Positions 52,715 through 62,000 of a stretch of 64,000 nt of DNA are shown in pieces. The notes beneath the pieces are model-generated. The model was not told the DNA's origin, ran no database searches, and worked only from the letters and a program-made list of their open reading frames with translations. A program made the translations under genes and the position numbers. Each line of letters starts with the position of its first letter. Position 1 is the stretch's first letter. Source of the stretch: Azolla caroliniana. Lineage: Eukaryota; Polypodiophyta. The DNA lies in assembly GCA_043228905.1 (NCBI GenBank), contig JBHGNT010000012.1:5084001-5148000 (forward strand), given 5' to 3'.

Positions 52715-52785
52715 GGGTATCTGCTCTATGGTATGTTTCTCGCTTCGGGCGCAAGAGGTCTCGAGTTCGATTCTTGAAACACCCC
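52715..52785 (+). pseudogene. tRNA-Pro(CGG), weakened
   Basis: Acceptor GGGTATC with AACACCC mispairs; D loop short. Confidence 0.6.
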
Positions 52786-52814
52786 TTGTTCAATCCTCCA
52801 ACATCTCTTCCTTG

Positions 52815-52885
52815 TGGCATCTGCTCTGTGGTATGATTCTCGCTTCGGGTGTGAGAGGTCTCGAGTTCGATTCTCGAAATGCCCC
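52815..52885 (+). tRNA. tRNA-Pro(CGG), D loop short
   Basis: T arm and anticodon arm paired; first base T; D stem GCTC altered. Confidence 0.6.
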
Positions 52886-52947
52886 TTGTAATAGTTTGTG
52901 AGGGGTATCCCTTACACCTTAAATCCTCGAAAATCTCTTCTTTGTAA

Positions 52948-52996
52948 GGGCATCTGCTCTGTGGTATGTTTCTCTCTTCGGGCGCGGGAGGTCTCA
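52948..52996 (+). pseudogene. tRNA-Pro 5' fragment (CGG)
   Basis: A second copy of the 52,649 fragment; a local duplication of about 300 bp is evident. Confidence 0.65.
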
Positions 52997-53010
52997 ACAT
53001 CTCTTCCTTA

Positions 53011-53082
53011 TGGCATCTGCTCTGTGGTATGATTCTCGCTTCGGGCGCGGGAGGTTTGGAGTTCGATTTATCGAAATGCCCG
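53011..53082 (+). pseudogene. tRNA-Pro(CGG), weakened
   Basis: T arm TTGGAGTTCGATTTATCG is irregular; anticodon stem CTCGC/GCGGG. Confidence 0.6.
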
Positions 53083-53114
53083 TTATCAATCCTCCGAAAA
53101 GTCTTCCCTTGTAA

Positions 53115-53187
53115 GGGCTTTTGTTCTAGTGGTATGATTCTCATTTCGGGTGCAAGAGGTCTTGAGTTCGATTTATCGAAATGCTTG
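53115..53187 (+). pseudogene. tRNA-Pro(CGG), weakened
   Basis: Acceptor GGGCTTT with AATGCTT, and an extra base in the T arm (GATTTATCG). Confidence 0.6.
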
Positions 53188-53219
53188 TTATCAATCCTCC
53201 GAAAAGTCTTCCCTTGTAA

Positions 53220-53291
53220 GGGCTTTTGTTCTAGTGGTATGATTCTTGCTTTGGGTGCGAGAGGTCTCAAGTTCGATTCTCGAAATGCCCC
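53220..53291 (+). tRNA. tRNA-Pro(UGG)
   Basis: Anticodon stem with one wobble; T arm nearly perfect; acceptor GGGCTTT has one mismatch. Confidence 0.65.
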
Positions 53292-53324
53292 TTGTTCAAT
53301 CCTCCCAAAAGTCTTCCCTTGAAA

Positions 53325-53396
53325 GGGCATTTGGTCTAGTGTTATGATTCTCACTTCCGGTGTGAGAGGTCTCGAGTTTGATTTTCGAAATGCCCG
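53325..53396 (+). pseudogene. tRNA-Pro-like with Arg anticodon CCG
   Basis: Loop TTCCGGT on a fully paired CTCAC/GTGAG stem; the T loop is TTTGATT. Confidence 0.6.
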
Positions 53397-53446
53397 TAGT
53401 ATTCAATCCTCCAAATATTCTTCCTTGTGAGGGGTATTCCTTGAAA

Positions 53447-53510
53447 GGACATTTGGTCTAGTGGTATGATTCTTGCTTCGTGTGCGAGAGATCTCAACTC
53501 GAAATGCCCC
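53447..53510 (+). pseudogene. tRNA-Pro-like, T-arm deletion (CGU)
   Basis: The loop reads TTCGTGT and the T loop is missing (ATCTCAACTCGAAATG). Confidence 0.65.
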
Positions 53511-53553
53511 TTCAATTCTTGAAATTCTTCCTTGTGAGGGGTATATCTTGAAA

Positions 53554-53597
53554 GGGCGTTTGGTCTAGTGGTATGATTCTCGCTTCAGGTGCGAGAA
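53554..53597 (+). pseudogene. tRNA-Pro-like 5' part, split by solo LTR L
   Basis: The 5' half ends GCGAGAA at the solo LTR. The remaining CACTTGAAATGCCCC follows the duplicated GAGAA at 54,062. The unit already lacked its T loop. Confidence 0.7.
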
Positions 53598-54061
53598 TGT
53601 TAATCCTTAGAGCCGGACAACAGCCTAACACAAGGTGTCCACTTAAGACACTTTACCAAAGGGTGTTACGGCGAGATAACTTACGACACAACGCTTAATT
53701 GGACCTTAATCGGTTACTTAGCAATACATCATTAACACGCATAAGATATACAATAAGCATAGAATGGTGAACAATACTCAATGATTAAACAAAAGGTTTA
53801 TATTACTCTCCGTTAATGACTACATTATAACCGGGCCTTTATATAGGTCACCGGTGCGAAGTACAAAACGGTGCCAACCAGCACTTATTCGGGATCGGTC
53901 CGGATCCGGATCGGCATACCGATTCCGGTCCATTCGTCCACATCTTCTCATATATTAATCTATATATTAAGACTAGTAATTTCAACAGATTCCTAAATAA
54001 CAATTCCCCTTTTCACACCCTGGTATTTGTCGTCCTTAGCTCCTTTGCCGGCCGGGTAACA
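53598..54061. mobile_element. solo LTR L
   Basis: 464 bp from TGTTAATCCTTAGAG to CGGGTAACA with TSD GAGAA (53593-53597, 54062-54066). It contains a TATATAGG-like segment near 53,841. Not the same sequence as the other LTRs in this window. Confidence 0.75.
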
Positions 54062-54126
54062 GAGAACACTTGAAATGCCCCTTCAACTCTCAAAATTCTT
54101 CCTTGTTAGGGATATATATCTTGTAA

Positions 54127-54196
54127 GGGCGTTCAATCTAGTGTTATGATTCTCGCTTCGGGTAAGGAGGTCTCGAGTTTGATTCTCGAAATTCCT
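54127..54196 (+). pseudogene. tRNA-Pro(CGG), degraded
   Basis: A D-arm change (GTTCAATC), a 3' anticodon-stem deletion and acceptor end ATTCCTC. Confidence 0.55.
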
Positions 54197-54258
54197 CGTG
54201 TAATAGTTTGTGAGGGGTATCCGTTACCCATTCAATCCTCCAAATTTTCTTCTTGTAA

Positions 54259-54329
54259 GGGCATTTGGTCTATGGTATAATTCTCGCTTCGGGTGCGAGA
54301 GGTCTCGAGTTCGATTCTCGAAATGCCCC
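54259..54329 (+). tRNA. tRNA-Pro(CGG), D loop short
   Basis: Acceptor, anticodon and T stems perfect. Confidence 0.7.
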
Positions 54330-54374
54330 TTGTTCAATCCTCCAAATTTTCTTCCTCCTCTTGTAAGGGGATAA

Positions 54375-54445
54375 GGGCATTTGGTCTGTGGTATGATTCT
54401 CGCTTCGGGTGCGAGAGGTCTCGAGTTCGATTCTCGAAATGCCGC
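54375..54445 (+). tRNA. tRNA-Pro(CGG), D loop short
   Basis: Perfect anticodon and T arms; one acceptor mismatch (AATGCCG). Confidence 0.68.
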
Positions 54446-54478
54446 TTGTTCAATCCTCCAAATAATCTTCCCTTGTAA

Positions 54479-54514
54479 GGGCATTTGATCTCGAGTGTGA
54501 TTCTTGAAATGTCC
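54479..54514 (+). pseudogene. tRNA-Pro deletion remnant
   Basis: The acceptor and start of the D arm are joined to a T-arm remnant. Confidence 0.65.
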
Positions 54515-54548
54515 CTTGTTCAATCCTCCAAAAAATCTTCCCTTGTAA

Positions 54549-54619
54549 GGGCATTTGGTATGTGGTATGATTGTCGGTTCGGGTACGATAGGTGTCAAGT
54601 TCAATTTTGGAAATGCCCC
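54549..54619 (+). pseudogene. tRNA-Pro(CGG), degraded
   Basis: Several changes in the D, anticodon and T stems. Confidence 0.55.
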
Positions 54620-54652
54620 TTGTTCTATCCTCCAAAAACTCTTCCCTTGTAA

Positions 54653-54724
54653 GGGAATTTGGTGTACTGGTATGATTCTCACTTCGAGTGCGACAGGTCT
54701 TGAAAATGATTCTCGAAATGTGCC
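54653..54724 (+). pseudogene. tRNA-Pro-like with Ser anticodon CGA
   Basis: Loop TTCGAGT; the T loop AAATGAT destroys the B box. Confidence 0.55.
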
Positions 54725-54772
54725 TTGTTCAATCCTCCAAAAAATCTTCTTTGTGAGATGTATTCCCTATAA

Positions 54773-54844
54773 GGGCATTTGGTATAGTGGTATGATTCTC
54801 GTTTTTGGTATGAGAGGTCTTGAGTTCGGTTCTCGAAATGCCCC
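54773..54844 (+). tRNA. tRNA-Pro body with Gln anticodon UUG
   Basis: Loop TTTTGGT on a paired CTCGT/ATGAG stem; acceptor perfect; the T loop is TTCGGTT. Confidence 0.55.
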
Positions 54845-54893
54845 GAGAGTGTAATATTACTCCTTGGAGGCATTGTAACGGTATCCCTTATAA

Positions 54894-54931
54894 GGGAATT
54901 TGGTTTATTGTGATGATTCTCGAAATGCCCC
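54894..54931 (+). pseudogene. tRNA-Pro deletion remnant
   Basis: The D-arm start is joined to TTCTCGAAATGCCCC. Confidence 0.6.
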
Positions 54932-55267
54932 TTGTAATAGTATCCTTTCTTTGAGGCTTTGTGATGATATTTCTTTGAGAAGGAGAAAAGGAAATTAGAA
55001 TTAGTAAATATATATGAAACTATTTGTAACTCTTTGAAATGACAAATCCAAATTAGTTTATCAATCCATCAAAAGATAGAAATTTTAAGCAGTTGCAATC
55101 TTTGTCACGAGATTGGGTGGGGGTTACATAAGTCTAGCCTCCGAGGAACTTATCGCAATCTAGGTGGCATTGATTCAATGAGCCACTTGGATCAATAAAC
55201 CATAGAGTGCAACAACTAATCTTGCAGCTAAAATGCTTGTTCCAAAGGCGCATTTACCTAGGGTTGA
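54932..55267. other. unassigned non-array sequence
   Basis: About 335 bp of AT-rich sequence with no open frame of note and no recognised repeat. It interrupts the array. Confidence 0.5.
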
Positions 55268-55320
55268 GAGGTTGTTCTAGTGGTATGATTCTCCATTTCA
55301 GTGTGAGAGTTGAATTCTTG
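55268..55320 (+). pseudogene. tRNA-Pro remnant
   Basis: The D arm is recognisable; the anticodon loop is changed and the 3' part lost. Confidence 0.45.
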
Positions 55321-55334
55321 TAACAATATCCTTT

Positions 55335-55405
55335 TTAAGGTGGTCTAGTGGTATGATTATCACTTTGGGTGCAAGATATTTTGAGTTCAATTCTCAAAAC
55401 GCCCC
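55335..55405 (+). pseudogene. tRNA-Pro(UGG), degraded
   Basis: Loop TTTGGGT kept; stems decayed; acceptor end AACGCCC. Confidence 0.55.
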
Positions 55406-55553
55406 TTGTAATCTTACCCCTTCAATTTTGGAAATGCCCATTATAAAATAGTACCCCTACCATTCTCCAATTCTCCCTTTCAATATCCCTTCTAAGGCAT
55501 TTATATATTTACTATTCCTTCTAAGAACTTATGAATTTCGCTTATATTTCTAA

Positions 55554-55620
55554 GGGCATTTGATCTGGCGGTATGATTCTCGCTAGGTGCGAGAGGTCTC
55601 GACTTTGATTCTTGGAATGA
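55554..55620 (+). pseudogene. tRNA-Pro remnant lacking anticodon loop
   Basis: CTCGCTAGGTGCGAG shows the loop has lost bases; the T arm is degraded. Confidence 0.55.
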
Positions 55621-55642
55621 CGAGGCCTTATACCTTTTCTAA

Positions 55643-55710
55643 GGGCATTTGGTCTAGTGGTAGGATTTTTGCTTTGGGTCGAGAGGTCTCGAGTTCGATT
55701 CTTGTAATAT
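55643..55710 (+). pseudogene. tRNA-Pro(UGG), 3' end lost
   Basis: A good 5' half and T arm, then TTGTAATATTACC replaces the acceptor strand. Confidence 0.55.
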
Positions 55711-56022
55711 TACCCCTTCAATTCTAGAAATGCCCATTATAAAATAGTACCCCTTCCATTCTCCAACTATCCCTTTCAATATACCACTAGACCAAATAGG
55801 CAATGCACTTTCCCTACTTGTTTGTTGTTCGGCGCCCGCCGCTTTTGTCGTTAGCACTCTTTTGTTCATTAATCAAGTGTTTCATCTTCGGGCATCTTTG
55901 TAAGACGTAAAACACTTGATCCCATTCCGACCTCAATATGTGAAAAGTGTTTTCTGCCATATGTACTGATAATTTTCGGGAGACGTGATTCGACAACCCG
56001 GACCTTTTCGATATCCCTTCTA
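55711..56022. other. interval with inverted tRNA remnant and unrecognised ORF
   Basis: At 55,782-55,800 the plus strand reads ATACCACTAGACCAAAT, a reversed copy of the tRNA-Pro 5' region. A minus-strand reading (55,996-55,814, 60 codons, with WDQVFYVLQRCPKMKHLINE) is open but unrecognised and may be chance or a gene fragment. Confidence 0.4.
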
Positions 56023-56080
56023 AGGCATATTTGGTCTAGTGGTATATTTCACTTTTGGTGCGAGAGGTTTCAAAATGCCC
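56023..56080 (+). pseudogene. tRNA-Pro remnant
   Basis: D arm recognisable; middle deleted; ends AAAATGCCC. Confidence 0.45.
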
Positions 56081-56168
56081 ATTATAATATTACCCTTGCT
56101 TTGAGGCTTAATGTTATAGTACCTCTTATCTTTGAATGACTGAATGTTTGTAATAGTATGCCTTCTCA

Positions 56169-56240
56169 ATGCATTTGGTCTGGTGGTATGATTTTTGCTT
56201 TAGGTGTGAGAGGTTTCGAGTTTGATTCTGGAAATTCCCC
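56169..56240 (+). pseudogene. tRNA-Pro-like with Leu anticodon UAG, last unit
   Basis: Loop TTTAGGT; stems partly decayed; acceptor end AATTCCC. It marks the right end of the array. Confidence 0.5.
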
Positions 56241-56347
56241 TTGTAATAGTACCTCCTCCTTGAGGCTCAATGTGATACTATCTTTTAGCTTTGAATTAAT
56301 GAATCCCTATTACAATATGAAAATGTTGAATAAAGCATACAAGCCTA

Positions 56348-57617
56348 TGTTTGAAAGTAACCATATAATATACTTTAGGAACTCCTTCGATTTGATATAT
56401 AGACCTATTATTATGAAAGTCTTTGATCATACAAACTAAGATATCTTAAATCCTTAAGATAAAAAATAACATATAATCTATACATGTATATGTATTGGAG
56501 AAGTTTGCAAGTGTCATGCATGAACTGAACAAGCAATTGTATATAAAGACCTCACATCAAAGAGGTGAATATCATCAAGTGAGAGATATCATAGTGTTAT
56601 TGTATTTGACAATTAATATCAAGAACATTGTATCTATTCGACGTTAAGATCATCTTCTATATTCTCTTTCTCTATCTATGTATAACCTTTCTATTCATGT
56701 ATAACTAACAATGGTATCCGACCGTTGGTTTAGATTATGAAGAAACATTTTCACCAATCGCAAAAATGTCGAGTGTAAGATTTGTAATATCACTTGTTAG
56801 TCAAAATTGGAAGCTGTCGCAAATGGATGTCAAAAATGTTTTTCTTAACGGCAATCTAAATAAAGTTGTTTACATGGAACAACCACAAGGATACACATAT
56901 GGTAATAATCTCATATGCAAGCTAAAGAAAGCTTTATATTGACTGAAATAAGCATCGCCTCCTTGGTATGACATGTTAACAAAGTTAGATTGGATATGGT
57001 TTAGATTATGAAGAAACATTTTTACCTATCGCAAAAATGTCGAGTGTAAGATCCGTAATATCACTTGATAGTCAAAATTGGAAGCTTTATTAATTGGATA
57101 CATGTCAAAAATATTTTTTTAATTGTGATCTAAATGAAACTGTTTAATGGAACAACCACAAGGATACACATATGATATGGTAATGATTTGAAATGCAAGC
57201 TAAAAAAAGATTTATGTAGATTGAAACAAGCACCATGTGCTTGGTATGACATGTTAACAAAGTATTTACAAAAGACAAGTTTTAAGCAAAGTATAACAGA
57301 TGTTCTATGTTTACGAAAATCAATTCTCAAATAGTTACAATAATTGTAATTTATCTTGAATAATCACAAGAGGTGAATGTTTATTAAGCAATCTTGTCAA
57401 AAATCTTTTAAAAAAACTACAACTCCATGATATAAATATGTGCTTTAGGGGGATGTGGAGCACATATTTGGAAGTAAACATATAATATACTTTGGGAATT
57501 GGATTTGATCTTCGGAATTATTATATCAACGTTTTTAATAATATACTAAATCCTTAAAATAAGATAACATGTAAACTATACATGCACATGTGTTAGAGAA
57601 GTTTACGAGTGTCAATG
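56348..57617 (+). mobile_element. internally deleted Ty1/copia element K
   Basis: The LTR at 56,348-56,710 ends AACTAACA and is followed by a primer site TGGTATCCGACC (56,712). RT coding follows within about 15 bp, so gag to integrase is missing. A partial 3' LTR (57,465-57,617) follows the purine tract TTTAGGGGGATG and is cut off by LINE sequence. AT-rich and old. Confidence 0.7.
56725..57340 (+). pseudogene. copia K RT, duplicated fragment
   Basis: The segment encoding GLDYEETFSPIAKMSSVRF and MDVKNVFLNGNLNKVVYMEQ appears twice in tandem (about 56,725-56,990 and 56,997-57,270), the second more decayed. Stops interrupt both. No YVDD region is preserved. Confidence 0.7.
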
Positions 57618-58596
57618 AACCATTTAAAGGAGAAATTCAGATTTGAACGAGGAGCGACGGGGATGGAGGGGATGAGAGGAGCGAAGGTAGCAGAGGGGTC
57701 ATCAAACAACATTTCAGAAGCATTGAAGGTTGCACAAAGCCCTCTTGCCATCAAGGGGACGCAAGTATGTGAGGAACGAGGTATAATCGTTATGATGATG
57801 ATCTAGAACAAGGGATAGATGGGATGGATAGTTGGAGTGGTAGCTCAATACAAGCTATGGGAGCCTTCGTTCTCTCCCTGGAAGAAGAATGCATCACAGA
57901 GAGTGAAATAATTAGACTTAGACATGAATCATTTGTGGTGAAAGTTGTGGGTAGTCGACTAATCAAGCGTTGTTGCATGACTGTTTGCAAAGCGGCCTAT
58001 AAGAAGACCTTGGAAGAATGAAGGATGTCGCATTTATGGGAAAGGGATTTTACCATGTCATTGTGTTGCCGGAAACGAATATATTCAAAATTATAGAGTG
58101 CAGCCCATTGACATGGCACAATGCAAGAGCCTATGTATTCAAATGGGATCTAGACTTCAACATGTGTAAAGCAGATGCTTGTATAGCCAATCCAGCAATG
58201 GTAACGACCTTTTTTCCTGGTTTGCCTAATCAATGGGAGTCCTTTCTCCTAGCCATTGGCAAAAGTATGGGAGGGCAATGCATGGGAAAAACATTAGTAG
58301 AGAGAATAAGTGAAACACCGAGGATGAAATTAATTGTCTCTAATGTAAAGGCCTTACCACAATCGATGTTTCTTAGCAGCAAACTAAAGTCCGACCATGT
58401 ACAACTAGTGGAATATGCAAGACTCCCATGGCAATGCTTTGTATGTAGATAGATGGGGCATATGGCCCGAGAATGCCCTAGAGGTAAGGAGACCATACAT
58501 CGTAGAAATGGGAAGCAAGGATGGAAAGGCAGAACAAGTCTGACACAACATAATAATCTGAGAATAAACCTTGCAGTGCGTATGAATGAAGATGGA
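57618..58596 (+). pseudogene. LINE-type ORF1 (DUF4283-like) with CCHC knuckle
   Basis: Three frames together give a plant L1-like ORF1. The central part (58,018-58,452) has GKGFYHVIVLPE, ARAYVFKWDLDFN and FFPGLPNQWESFLLAIGKSMG, the layout of DUF4283 gag-like domains. It is followed by CFVCR, a TAG, then MGHMAREC, a CCHC knuckle broken by the stop. Assignment rests on layout, not on a search. The right end is cut by the chromovirus LTR; no RT part is present. Confidence 0.55.
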
Positions 58597-59057
58597 TGGA
58601 AATATTATAGATCTAGGTAATAAAGTAAGCTTAAGATAAGGATAAAGAAATGAAAGATAGAAAGGAGAAAGAGAAAGAAGGGCGTCGATCCACCCGACCA
58701 CCCCCGAGCAAAGGGATCGAGACGGACTCGAGCCTCGATCGGCGTCCCATACCACCGCCGTGGCGTCGAGTCGTACCTGGTGCTGGCGTGCTCGCTACAA
58801 GAGTTGACCCACCACACGAGCAGAGTCTCGATGTAGTCAAAAGATGATCCAATGAGGGTAGCTAGGCCTCTTATTTATAGCGATACCCAAGGCCCCCAGG
58901 CAAGTTCACACTTGACCTAATGGGTTGTCTCAATCCCGAGGATTAAAAGTAATCCTCCCCTTCTTTACACTCTCATTTAACCCTCACACTTATCCACGTG
59001 TATAGAATACTACGGTAAATTCTTACCACAGGATATTATATGGTCATGCCCGTAACA
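58597..59057 (-). repeat. 3' LTR of chromovirus
   Basis: 461 bp, homologous in inverse orientation to 49,574-50,041. A TATAAATAAG box lies near 58,870-58,880 (minus strand). Confidence 0.85.
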
Positions 59058-62000
59058 TACTCCCCCTCTTTAAAACATTGCACTCTTGCAATGGAAAGTT
59101 AGGGAAGTTAGTTCTAAGAGTATTTTGGCGTTCCCATGTGGCATCTTTTATTGATTTATCCATCCATTTTATTTTGAATTCTCGGATTTCTTTAGTACGT
59201 AATTTTTTTGTTTTAACATCGAGAATTCTTTCTGGTACATGTGGTTTAGAAGATAATTCTTCAGAAGTAACCAGAGTTTCAGTCGTAACTGTATTGTCGC
59301 CAGAACCTAGAAGTTCTTTTAGACGACTCACATGAAAGACTGGATGAATTCCAACACCATCGGGAAGAGCGAGACGATAGGCTGATGACCCAATGCGTTT
59401 GAGGACTGTAAAAGATCCACAAAACCGTGGGGCTAACTTAGCGTACTTACCCGTAGACAATGTCTTAGAATTGTGAGGTACACGTAAAAATACCTTCTGT
59501 CCAAGGTTGAATACACGAGGTTGCCTATGATGATCGGCATAAAAACGCGCTCTATCTTGAGCTGTTTTTATATTATCTCGTGCAATATGCAACATATCTT
59601 GCATATCCCGAAGAAAGTTTTGCGTACTTCGCAACTCATCATGATGTATATTAACATCAATCGGGGCTCGTGGCTGAAAACCATACATCAACATAAAAGG
59701 ACTATATCCCGTCGACGTATGCTTGGAGCTGTTATAAGCAAACTCCAAAATTGGGAGATAACGTTCCCATTTTGTTGGTTTTGCACCAACGTATGCTCGA
59801 AGCATGTCCTCAATAATTTGATTTACTCGTTCTGTCTGTCCATCAGATTGAGGATGATCCGTGGAGCTCATGCTCAACGTAGTTTCTAACTTCTTAAAGA
59901 CTTGTGTCCAGAAGTCACTAGTAAACTTTGGATCTCGATCACTCACGATATCCATCGGTAACCCATAAAAACGAAACAATTCGTCAACGAATTGGTAAGC
60001 CAATTCAGGAGCTGTTATCGTGGTTTTAGTAGCAATAAATCTGGCCATTTTAGTTAGTCGATCAACGACAACCCAGATGGCATCATGACCTTTTTGGGTG
60101 CGAGGAAGGCTAACAATAAAATCCATGGATATACTTTCCCACTTATTATTGGGAATGTCCAGGGGATGTAAAAGTCCTGCGGCTTTAAGTCTCTCGGCTT
60201 TGTTAACCTGACACTGGTGACATTTAGTCACATAGCTATGTATGTCAGGACGCATCTTAGGCCAATAAAATTGAGTGGAGATGAGAACGAGTGTACGATG
60301 TATTCCAGGGTGCCCTGCTGAGGGTGCATCATGGCATTCAAAAAGAATCCTCTTTTTGACCTCGGGTAAATCTGGAACACAAACCTTCCCATTACGGTAG
60401 AGCAAACCGTTAGCAATGTGGAAGTATTCCTTCGAGGATGTGGTGGTGTCTGTTCCAGACTCAACTCTTGCCCAGTATTTTGCGAAATAACTGTCATCAG
60501 GATACTTTCCTCGAAGGTGATCATAAAGATCTGATGATATTGCAGTGAAGCTAAGCATGTTAACTTCACGGATGCGACTTAGTGCATCAGCGACAGTGTT
60601 CATGGAACCTTTACGATATCGTATGGAAAAATCAAAGTCCTGGATGAGATCAGCCCATCGTGCCTTACGACCTTTCAGGTCTTGTTGGTCACAAAAATAT
60701 TTCAAGGACTCGTGGTCCGTAGTTACCACAAAGTGATTTCCATAAAGATAATGGCGCCATGTTTTGAGCGCATGTATAACTGCAAATAATTCCTTTTCTT
60801 GAACGGTATACCGACATTGAGCAGAATCAAGTTTCTTACTCTCGAATGCTATTGGTTTACCATCTTGATACAAGACAGCACCTATAGCATAATCGCTTGC
60901 ATCGGTTTCAACCTCAAAAGGTTTTGAAGGATCGGGTAAAAGAAGTGAAGGAGCCTTGCAAACCAGGTCCTTGAGTTCCTTAAAGGCAAGGTCTATTGTA
61001 GCATTCCACACAATAGGTTTTGTAGACTTACGCGTTTGACCTTTTAAAAGATCAGTAAACGGCGTCGTCAATTGGGAGTAATTACGAAGAGACTTTCGCA
61101 AAAACCCCACAAAACCAAGGAATGATCGAACTTCTCGAATATTCCGAAGAGTGGGCCAAAGCTTGATTTTCTCAATGCGAGAAGGATCAATTTCAACTCC
61201 TCGTTCGGTTATGAGATGTCCTAGATAAGTAATTGATTTCTTGAAGAACTCACATTTTGAGATCTTCGCATAAAACTGTTTGTCACGCAATGTTTGTAAA
61301 ACAAAGCGGACATGTCTAGCATGTTCTTGTAATGTACGGCTATAAACTAAAATATCATCCAAGAAAATAACGACAAATTTTCCAAGTTGTTCTCGGAAAA
61401 TGTCATTCATTTCTTGTTGAAAAGTAGCCGCAGCATTGGTCAAACCAAAAGGCATAACCAAAAACTCGTAATGGCCATAGCGCGTATGAAATGCCATTTT
61501 AGGAACATCGTCCTCACTTATTCGTATTTGATGGTAGCCAGTACGGAGATCAAGTTTCGTAAAATACCGAGCTCCCTGGAGACGGTCAATTAGATCGTCA
61601 GCCCGGGGCAATGGATACGAATTCTTGATCGTCACTTTATTCAAGCGTCGGTAATTAATACACATACGCCATGTGCCCTCTTTCTTTTTAACCAAGAGAA
61701 CTGGTGCACCCCATGGAGATTTACTATAACGTATATAACCCATTCGTAAATAGTCCTTGAGTTGCTTAGATACCTCATCTTCTTCGGATCGACTTAAGCG
61801 ATACGGAGGTATACTTATTGGTGCAACACCAGGTACAATATCTATACGATGGTCTATATTACGTTTAGGAGGTAACCCATCAGGTAGTTCACTTGGAAAA
61901 ACATCATGAAAATCATTTAAGATTTCATCAAGTTGTTGTTGTTCAAAATATGTTAATTGAATCGGGACATTATCGATATTGTAAACGTGAATGTCCGGAT

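Larger units (their letters stand above)
48506..56240 (+). repeat. tRNA-Pro tandem array, block 3
   Basis: About 35 units and fragments, more diverged than block 2, with CGG more frequent and position 9 mostly G. Spacers read TTGTTCAATCCTCCAAAA then TCTTCCTTGTAA, or TTGTAATAGTACCCCTTCAA. The block decays progressively after 54,900 and ends near 56,240. Confidence 0.9.
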
